NCBI GenBank assembly: GCA_030823965.1
Contig: JAVBYP010000249.1
Location: 1 to 10,481, forward strand
Origin: Sideroxydans sp.
GTDB taxonomy: Bacteria; Pseudomonadota; Gammaproteobacteria; Burkholderiales; Gallionellaceae
Length of the DNA: 10,481 bases
Direction: 5' to 3'
The notes below the pieces were generated by a model that was not told the DNA's origin, did not search any database, and saw nothing but the letters and a program-made list of their open reading frames with translations. Numbering within the stretch: position 1 is the stretch's first letter; each line of letters opens with the position of its first letter. Made by a program: the position numbers and the translations under genes. Shown one piece after another: positions 1 through 7,515 of this stretch.

Positions 1-157
1 CGGCATAGTGCATAGCATGTTGGAACACATACACCACATCCACTGTCGCGATATAAAAGATCGCAAACCCAGCCAGCAAACTACCAATTACTGCAGCCAA
101 AATAACAAAGCGGCTATTCCACAATGCGCCTTCGAATAGTTTTTCAAACATACCCAT
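1..157 (-). CDS. YqhA-family (UPF0114) membrane protein, N-terminal part, cut by window edge
   Basis: The first 52 residues are visible (MGMFEKLFEGALWNSRF...). An amphipathic N-terminus with W-N-S-R is followed by a hydrophobic segment at about residues 17-38, then a second hydrophobic stretch begins. This is the usual start of the YqhA/UPF0114 family of small inner-membrane proteins with several helices, whose biochemical role is unknown. The start at 157 is chosen because AAGGAG lies 7 bases upstream; a second ATG two codons later (151) is possible. A good sigma70-like promoter lies at 204-232, so the gene is probably transcribed on its own as well as by read-through from the yihY-like gene 85 bases upstream. 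The family call rests on recall of the N-terminal pattern; the rest of the protein lies outside the window. Confidence 0.75.
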   Translation of the reverse strand, partial: MGMFEKLFEGALWNSRFVILAAVIGSLLAGFAIFYIATVDVVYVFQHAMHYA

Positions 158-203
158 TACATATCTCCTTAGATTTTTCATCCGCTACACAAACTGGCCG
201 CGC

Positions 204-232
204 ATTAGAGCTGAAAAGCCCCACTACGGCAA
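204..232 (-). promoter_or_regulatory. Sigma70-like promoter of the YqhA-family gene
   Basis: On the minus strand a -35 TTGCCG (227-232) is separated by exactly 17 bases from a -10 TCTAAT (204-209), giving 4/6 and 5/6 matches to consensus. The expected transcript start near 197 leaves a leader of about 40 bases that contains the AAGGAG ribosome site. Seen in sequence; activity is inferred. Confidence 0.5.
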
Positions 233-242
233 CCGCTCAAAA

Positions 243-1454
243 TCATTTATCCCATACTTCTCTCAAGGTCGGGTTGCTGCTCTCGGCAAGATGTTTCTCC
301 AAGCCATTGAACCAAGCGCGGATGTCGGCATCGCCTGATTGCTTGGGCAACAAAGCCACATCCAACAAGAACATGCGCGTGAGTTCAGACAACTGGATAC
401 GCTCTGGCGCGCGCACCATGTTCCAGCCTTGCCCAGAAAGTTTGGCGACGATCTTCGCACTCACCAATTTATTCAAGATGCGCTCCACATCCTCGTAGCC
501 GATGTGCAACTGCCGCGATAGACCGACCAAGTCTTGCACCTCACCGCTCTGCAAACTCTTGTGCATCAACTTGAGCATCGCCAAGGCAAAATAAAGTTGT
601 GCCGCTTGGTCGAGTTTCAGTGCATGCGTGCTGCGCCAATGCGAGATGGAGGCCGTGATGATGGCACCGAACAGCAGGGTCAACCATGACAGATAGATCC
701 ACAGCAGGAAGATAGGCAGACTAGCGAACGCGCCATACACCAACTTGTAAGTGGGAAAGTGTGAGATGTAATAGGCAAAAGCTTGATTCATCGACTCGAA
801 AGCGATCGCAGCGATGACACCGCCGATCACTGCGTGGCGCATCGGGACATAACGGTTCGGCACCACACGGAACAACAAAGTGAAAGCCGCCGTCGTCAAC
901 ACGACTGGGATCAGCTTGAGCATCTCGATGCCGAACGCTGGGATCTGCTTCGCATAACCCACCGACAGACCGATCAACCAAGAAGTCAATGAAAGACTGC
1001 CGCCAATGAGTAATGGCGCCAGAGTGATGACCGCCCAATACACCAACACCCGTTGCAATAGGTTGCGCTGGCGCGATACGCGGAAGATGCGATGAAAAGC
1101 ATTGTCGATGGTGACCAACATCCACATCGCGGTAATCGCTAGGAAGACGATACCAACAGCCGTAAGCCGTGAGGCACTCTCAGCGAACTGCTCCATGTAG
1201 CGCGAGATCATCTTGCCGCCAGTCTCTGGCAACATATTGGACAGGATGAATCCCTTCAGATGTGCCGACAAATCGGTGAAGACCGGAAATGCTGAGAAAA
1301 CCGTCAGCATGATGGTGAGCAATGGCACCAACGACAGCAAAGTCGTGAAGGTCAAGCTAGCAGCCATTTCAGTGCAGCGATCTTGTTGTAGGCGAACAGC
1401 AACGAAGCGTAGGAAACGCAACGAATCCATCACACCGAAATTCCGAAGTTTCAT
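243..1454 (-). CDS. YihY/UPF0761 family inner-membrane protein (formerly mis-called ribonuclease BN)
   Basis: This is a 403-residue integral membrane protein. An N-terminal amphipathic stretch precedes the family signature AASLTFTTLLSLVPLLT (about residues 31-47). About six membrane segments follow, near 32-54, 99-121, 139-160, 180-200, 211-232 and 243-265. A soluble C-terminal domain of about 130 residues comes last, which the roughly 290-residue E. coli YihY lacks but longer proteobacterial members have; its repeated helices and VERILNKLVSAKIVAK could form a winged-helix-like fold. The molecular role is not established; the old ribonuclease BN label belongs to another protein. The start at 1454 (MKLRNF) is preferred over an in-frame ATG at 1511, which would run into the divergent gene; 1430 (MDSLRF) is also possible, and neither has a strong ribosome site. 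It is divergent to the HugZ-like gene, with only 21 bases between starts. Confidence 0.85.
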   Translation of the reverse strand: MKLRNFGVMDSLRFLRFVAVRLQQDRCTEMAASLTFTTLLSLVPLLTIMLTVFSAFPVFTDLSAHLKGFILSNMLPETGGKMISRYMEQFAESASRLTAVGIVFLAITAMWMLVTIDNAFHRIFRVSRQRNLLQRVLVYWAVITLAPLLIGGSLSLTSWLIGLSVGYAKQIPAFGIEMLKLIPVVLTTAAFTLLFRVVPNRYVPMRHAVIGGVIAAIAFESMNQAFAYYISHFPTYKLVYGAFASLPIFLLWIYLSWLTLLFGAIITASISHWRSTHALKLDQAAQLYFALAMLKLMHKSLQSGEVQDLVGLSRQLHIGYEDVERILNKLVSAKIVAKLSGQGWNMVRAPERIQLSELTRMFLLDVALLPKQSGDADIRAWFNGLEKHLAESSNPTLREVWDK

Positions 1455-1469
1455 ATCCACCGATATCTC

Positions 1470-1498
1470 AATACAATGCCTCGCATGATAACCGACAA
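1470..1498 (-). promoter_or_regulatory. Possible promoter of the yihY-like gene, inside the divergent gene's 5' end
   Basis: The minus strand carries TTGTCG (1493-1498), 17 bases, then TGTATT (1470-1475), each 4/6 to consensus. The predicted start near 1463 gives a very short leader if translation begins at 1454, or about 33 bases if it begins at 1430. The site overlaps the first codons of the divergent HugZ-like gene, so transcription of the two could interfere. Weak evidence. Confidence 0.3.
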
Positions 1499-2192
1499 CC
1501 CACAATCCCAAAGCAACGCCCGCACTGCACGTCAGATGCTACGCGCACACCGCTACGGCGCACTTTCCACCCTCTCCAAGAAGTTCGATGGTCACCCATT
1601 CGGCTCCATCACACCTTACATGGTGGATCACGACGGCAGCCTGCTCATCCTTATCAGCGGACTGGCTGAACACACCAAGAACATCTTGAGTGATTCGCGC
1701 GTCAGCCTCATCACGCATGACCAGAACGACCCACACATCCAAACTCAAGGCCGAGTCACCTTGGTTGGCAATGCCACATTCGATCCCGAGCGCGAGCGTT
1801 GCGGCAAACGTTATCTGCGTTACTTCCCGGAAGCGCAGACCTACTTCGAGATGGCAGACTTCAACTTCTTCCGCATCATTCCCTTTGCGATCCGCTACAT
1901 CGGCGGATTCGGCGACATCCACTGGGTCAAAGCCGACAACTATCGCCTTCCAAGTTACCCACTGATGTCGGAAGAGAATGAATTGATTGGTGAGTTCGAT
2001 ACCGAACAGCGGAAAGCGCTGGCACGATCACTTGGACTCGCTGAAGCTAAGGAGATCTCATTGATGGGTGTGGATTGCGACGGTTTCGACTTGCGCGTCG
2101 ATGGCAAGACTTATCGAAGTGACTTTGCTGAAGTGGTACTTGATGCGGCTCGGGCACGTGCCACTATTCTGGCGCAAGCAAACAAGAACTAA
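1476..2192 (+). CDS. HugZ-like / pyridoxamine 5'-phosphate oxidase-fold protein with C-terminal DUF2470
   Basis: The product has 238 residues. Residues about 15-145 have the split-barrel flavin-reductase-like pattern (RAHRYGALSTLSKKFDGHPFGSITPYMVD, then SRVSLITHD and GRVTLVGNA). It continues with the GGFGDIHWV stretch (143-151) and a DUF2470-type C-terminal domain (about 165-232, STLSKK-distal part EFDTEQRKALARSLG). HugZ relatives in epsilonproteobacteria bind and degrade haem, but most members of this family are uncharacterised. I see no His-containing C-terminal tail like the haem ligand of HugZ, so haem oxygenase activity is not assured; FMN or haem binding are both possible. The start is 1476 or 1485 (MITDNP); neither has a Shine-Dalgarno sequence. 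The stop TAA overlaps the stop TAG of the convergent small gene. Confidence 0.8.
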   Translation: MPRMITDNPQSQSNARTARQMLRAHRYGALSTLSKKFDGHPFGSITPYMVDHDGSLLILISGLAEHTKNILSDSRVSLITHDQNDPHIQTQGRVTLVGNATFDPERERCGKRYLRYFPEAQTYFEMADFNFFRIIPFAIRYIGGFGDIHWVKADNYRLPSYPLMSEENELIGEFDTEQRKALARSLGLAEAKEISLMGVDCDGFDLRVDGKTYRSDFAEVVLDAARARATILAQANKN

Positions 2193-2470
2193 CCGCGAAC
2201 ACCTTTCAACTCCAAAGGCGGTGCCATCGTCTCAACAGGAATGCTCTCTTGTTTGAGGATGGGCTCACCAGTCACACTGGGGTCTACCACTCGCGACTTC
2301 TCCGTCGCACTGTTGGAAACCACGTCAGGCTTAACCGGTACACGCTTGATCTGTTGCCGTTGTGCCTTACCCGTTTTATTGGCGACTCGCCCTTCAGAAG
2401 CCAGTACGAGATTCGATGCCAATGTCACAGCGCAAAACGCCGCCACCTTCATCCCTGTATCGAACCTCAT
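2189..2470 (-). CDS. Small exported protein of unknown function, downstream of leuA
   Basis: This is a 93-residue protein I do not recognise. It begins with a signal peptide: a short charged start, a hydrophobic core KVAAFCAVTLASNLVLA, and a likely cleavage after LA-S near residue 24. The mature part of about 70 residues is basic, rich in Val, Pro, Lys and Ser and without aromatic residues; it looks disordered. A strong ribosome site AAAGGAGG lies 4 bases before the ATG at 2470, which supports a real gene. The ATG at 2452 (MKVAAF) is an alternative. Only 30 bases separate it from the leuA stop, so co-transcription with leuA is likely, though no functional link to leucine synthesis is visible. 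Its TAG (2189-2191) and the TAA of the convergent gene (2190-2192) share bases. Confidence 0.7.
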   Translation of the reverse strand: MRFDTGMKVAAFCAVTLASNLVLASEGRVANKTGKAQRQQIKRVPVKPDVVSNSATEKSRVVDPSVTGEPILKQESIPVETMAPPLELKGVRG

Positions 2471-2500
2471 ACCGCCTCCTTTCGGAATCGCTTGTTTGGA

Positions 2501-4036
<1,536 letters not shown>

Positions 4037-4064
4037 TTTTTACTCCGATGCAATTGTTCTTCCA

Positions 4065-4158
4065 CGGCTCAACACCAACCGAGCCGCCTGCTTTGAAACT
4101 AATGGGGTGGGTTTAGTTTGCGCGCGAGCGCAGCTTCAGCGCGGCCAGCAGGCTGAAG
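4065..4158 (-). promoter_or_regulatory. Structured leuA leader with three hairpins (candidate attenuator)
   Basis: Three perfect inverted repeats sit in the transcribed leader. H1 is 4134-4158, a 7-bp stem whose loop spans two adjacent Leu codons of the small ORF. H2 is 4096-4119, a 7-bp stem AAACTAA/TTAGTTT with a 10-base loop and the small ORF's stop codon in its 5' arm. H3 is 4065-4086, a 6-bp stem CGGCTC/GAGCCG. A 7-base stretch at 4147-4153 can also pair with 4086-4092, which would exclude H1 and touch H3. No U-tract follows H3, so an intrinsic terminator is not obvious; Rho-dependent or translational control would be needed. The hairpins are seen; the function is inferred. Confidence 0.5.
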
Positions 4159-4196
4159 GTGGAATGCGATTGCGAGATGTGTCTAGAGAAGTGCAT
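4113..4196 (-). CDS. Putative leuA leader peptide, 27 residues
   Basis: A short ORF of 27 codons begins with MHFSRHISQSHS and continues to SLLAALKLRSRAN. Four of its residues are leucine, clustered at positions 16, 17, 20 and 22, all CTG codons. It lies between the leuA promoter and leuA, 76 bases upstream of the leuA start. The ATG is 8 bases after the -10 TATATT, about where transcription should begin, so it could be read as a leaderless message; no Shine-Dalgarno sequence is visible. The leucine cluster lies inside the first hairpin and the stop codon inside the second, the arrangement expected if ribosome stalling on Leu codons changes RNA folding. Classical leuL peptides use four consecutive rare Leu codons; these are common codons, so the case is not proven. 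Confidence 0.5.
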   Translation of the reverse strand: MHFSRHISQSHSTFSLLAALKLRSRAN

Positions 4197-4203
4197 GGGC
4201 AGG

Positions 4204-4232
4204 AATATAGCGGCTTTTATTTGGGGGCGCAA
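4204..4232 (-). promoter_or_regulatory. leuA promoter
   Basis: On the minus strand TTGCGC (4227-4232) and TATATT (4204-4209) are separated by 17 bases. The -10 matches 5/6, the -35 only in its TTG. It starts 9 bases after the slmA stop codon, and no intrinsic terminator lies between, so read-through from slmA into leuA is also possible. The expected start is at or beside the A of the leader ORF (4196). Confidence 0.5.
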
Positions 4233-4240
4233 CCGCAGCC

Positions 4241-4825
4241 TTAATTGAACTGGCTTCTAATGATTCCCCACTGCTGCGGCCATTGCGCCATGGGGTCTTT
4301 GGCATAGCCGCTCTTGCCGAACTGGTTCCAACGTCCAACCACGAAACACAACAGCAGATTGGCATGTGCGCCAAAGTCGGCATCGGCGTCTAGCTTGCCT
4401 TGGGTGGCAGCGATGCGCAGGGATTGTTTAAGCGTCGCTTCGACACGATCAAGCAGTTGGTTGATGCGTTGTTGCAGGCGCTCGTCTTCATTGACCAATG
4501 CATCGCCGATGAGGACTCGCGTCATGCCACGGTTCTTTTTCGCGAATCCCAGTAACAGGCCAACGATACCTTCGATCTGTTTCAAGCCATCTTGCTCTTC
4601 GGTGCTGATCTTGTTGATGAGACCGAACACGGTCTGCTCGATGAAGTCGATCAAGCCTTGGTACATCATGAATTTGCTGGGGAAGTGGCGATACAGCGCG
4701 GCCTCTGATAGATCGAGACGCGCAGCCAGCGCAGCGGTAGTGATCTTCTCGCCCTTGGGTTGCTCCAGCATCTCAACGATGGTTTGCAGGATCTGTAGTT
4801 TGCGTTCGCCCGGTTTCGCTGCCAT
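4241..4825 (-). CDS. slmA: Nucleoid occlusion factor SlmA, TetR family
   Basis: SlmA binds specific chromosomal sites and blocks FtsZ assembly over the nucleoid, coordinating division with chromosome segregation. The 194-residue product has the TetR helix-turn-helix at about residues 28-51 (ITTAALAARLDLSEAALYRHFPSK), with the SEAALYRHFPSK recognition helix nearly identical to E. coli SlmA. The ligand/FtsZ-binding helical domain includes LLLGFAKKNRGMTRVLIGDAL and RLQQRINQL, again SlmA-type. Length is close to the E. coli protein (198). AAGGAA precedes the ATG by 6 bases. It is the last gene of an argB - nucleotidase - slmA operon, starting 12 bases after the nucleotidase stop, the usual betaproteobacterial context. 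A general TetR regulator is the alternative, but the sequence match makes SlmA clearly better. Confidence 0.92.
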   Translation of the reverse strand: MAAKPGERKLQILQTIVEMLEQPKGEKITTAALAARLDLSEAALYRHFPSKFMMYQGLIDFIEQTVFGLINKISTEEQDGLKQIEGIVGLLLGFAKKNRGMTRVLIGDALVNEDERLQQRINQLLDRVEATLKQSLRIAATQGKLDADADFGAHANLLLCFVVGRWNQFGKSGYAKDPMAQWPQQWGIIRSQFN

Positions 4826-4837
4826 GTCGTTTCCTTT

Positions 4838-6433
<1,596 letters not shown>

Positions 6434-6454
6434 CAGCATGAAAATCCATTTTTC

Positions 6455-6931
6455 CTATCTATGGTCTTTCACGGTTGGATCGTTGTAATGCTTGTAACTC
6501 AATTCCAGCGCTTTCACTTCAGCCTCAAGGTCGACGGTCTGTTTCTTGCCACCCATCTCGATGACCAGACTGACTGGCACACGGTCGCCGATATTCAGGC
6601 TCTGCTTCAAGCCGTTCAACACCAGATATATACCGCGATTACCAAAGATGAGCGTGCTGTTGGGCACGAGTTTCAGACTCTGCACCGTAGAGGTCTGCAT
6701 CTTGCCGTGGCGCTTCTCCACGTTCTGTATCTCACCCGATGTCGCGAGCGGGCTGCTCACTGACAACAGGCGTGCAGGCTTGGTCACATAGAGGTTCATC
6801 TGCACAGTGACAGATTGCTGGCCGGGCACACTCTCGCGCATCCACACCTTATCCACCATCACGTCATTGGCGCCCGCCCATGCTTGAGTCACAAATACCA
6901 GCAACGCCACACTTAACAGTTTTCGCAACAT
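6455..6931 (-). CDS. PCuAC-like exported protein lacking the copper ligands
   Basis: A 158-residue protein with a signal peptide (LLSVALLVFVTQAWA, cleavage near residue 19) and a PCuAC/DUF461 cupredoxin-like domain. It aligns without gaps to the neighbouring PCuAC over the whole metal-site region, for example GLKQSL against GLKQPL and VWMRESVPGQQS against AWSRATAPGQDS. Yet the copper ligands of the H-x10-M-x21-H-x-M motif are all replaced: Gln69 for His, Thr80 for Met, Tyr102 for His and Val104 for Met. It therefore should not bind copper in the usual way. GGGAGGT lies 5 bases before the ATG and only 19 bases separate it from the PCuAC stop, so the two are co-transcribed. It could be a scaffold, a partner or heterodimer subunit of PCuAC, or a chaperone with another ligand; function unknown. 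Confidence 0.8.
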   Translation of the reverse strand: MLRKLLSVALLVFVTQAWAGANDVMVDKVWMRESVPGQQSVTVQMNLYVTKPARLLSVSSPLATSGEIQNVEKRHGKMQTSTVQSLKLVPNSTLIFGNRGIYLVLNGLKQSLNIGDRVPVSLVIEMGGKKQTVDLEAEVKALELSYKHYNDPTVKDHR

Positions 6932-6950
6932 GACGGACCTCCCTTACGGA

Positions 6951-7415
6951 TCAATGATGATGCATATGCTCGTGATGCGCCGCTTGCGCCATCGGCATGA
7001 CCTTGGCGCTCAACTGCACCTTGGTATCTTTGCCGTCAGCCGCGCGCACGATCATCTCGCAATGGGTCTTCTTGCCAGCCACGAGCGGCTGCTTCAAGCC
7101 GATCAACATCAGGTGATAGCCTGCGGCGCCCAAGTCCACCGCTTTGCCCGCAGGCAGCTCGATGGCATCCACTTGGCGCATCTTCATCAAATCACCTTCC
7201 ATCACCATGCTGTGCAATTCAGCCGTGGTCGCATCCTTACAAGCGACACTTACCAATTTGGCAGCCTTCTTACTAGTGATGACAGCTTGCACCATCGCAC
7301 TGTCTTGACCGGGCGCAGTCGCACGCGACCAAGCGTCTTTCACTTTCACATCACTCGCATAGGCAGATGTCATCGTAGTCATCGCCAACAAACTCGTCAT
7401 CAGAATTCTTTTCAT
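6951..7415 (-). CDS. Periplasmic copper chaperone PCuAC
   Basis: PCuAC proteins bind Cu(I) in the periplasm and help load the copper centres of cytochrome oxidases, often with Sco proteins. The 154-residue product has a signal peptide (cleavage after AYA at residue 20) and the exact family motif: H68-x10-M79-x21-H101-x-M103, in ELHSMVMEGDLMKM and GYHLMLIGLK. The C-terminus ends in a His/Met-rich tail (HHEHMHHH) that may bind a second copper, as in many PCuACs. Two cysteines (59 and 119) could form a disulphide. The start at 7415 has GAGGAGA just upstream; an in-frame ATG at 7445 lies inside a hairpin and lacks a signal-peptide start. The gene sits between the copper receptor and a ligand-less paralogue. 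Confidence 0.93.
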   Translation of the reverse strand: MKRILMTSLLAMTTMTSAYASDVKVKDAWSRATAPGQDSAMVQAVITSKKAAKLVSVACKDATTAELHSMVMEGDLMKMRQVDAIELPAGKAVDLGAAGYHLMLIGLKQPLVAGKKTHCEMIVRAADGKDTKVQLSAKVMPMAQAAHHEHMHHH

Positions 7416-7430
7416 TGCTTTCTCCTCAAT

Positions 7431-7462
7431 TAAAACGCGCCACACCTTGCGATGCGGCGCGT
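7431..7462 (-). terminator. Hairpin between the TonB receptor gene and the PCuAC gene (terminator or leader structure)
   Basis: In minus-strand RNA a 12-bp stem (7435-7446 with 7451-7462) is closed by a GCAA tetraloop and followed by a short T-run (TTTTAATT). Two of the pairs are G-U wobbles that form only in minus-strand RNA, which argues for a role in this direction. It lies 54 bases after the receptor stop and ends about 9 bases before the PCuAC ribosome site, so it could end or weaken receptor transcripts while letting some reach PCuAC. A possible -10 for PCuAC sits right beside it. Confidence 0.6.
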
Positions 7463-7463
7463 C

Positions 7464-7469
7464 ATTCTA
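7464..7469 (-). promoter_or_regulatory. Possible -10 element for the PCuAC operon
   Basis: TAGAAT on the minus strand would start transcription near 7457, inside the hairpin at 7435-7462, giving a leader of about 42 bases. No clear -35 is found at 16-18 bases. The identical hexamer appears before the receptor and kinase genes. Confidence 0.3.
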
Positions 7470-7515
7470 GCCCGAATCAGGCACTAAAAATTAGCTGTTC
7501 AACTTACCAACACGA

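Noticed and set aside
2197..2225. Stem-loop just after the HugZ-like gene (CCTTT/AAAGG plus ACCG/CGGT)
   Set aside because: Broken by a six-base bulge, no T-run on either side, and it lies in the coding end of the small exported gene; not convincing as a terminator.
4197..4240. Possible terminator after slmA
   Set aside because: Only a short bulged GC stem without a T-run; the stretch is better explained as the leuA promoter.
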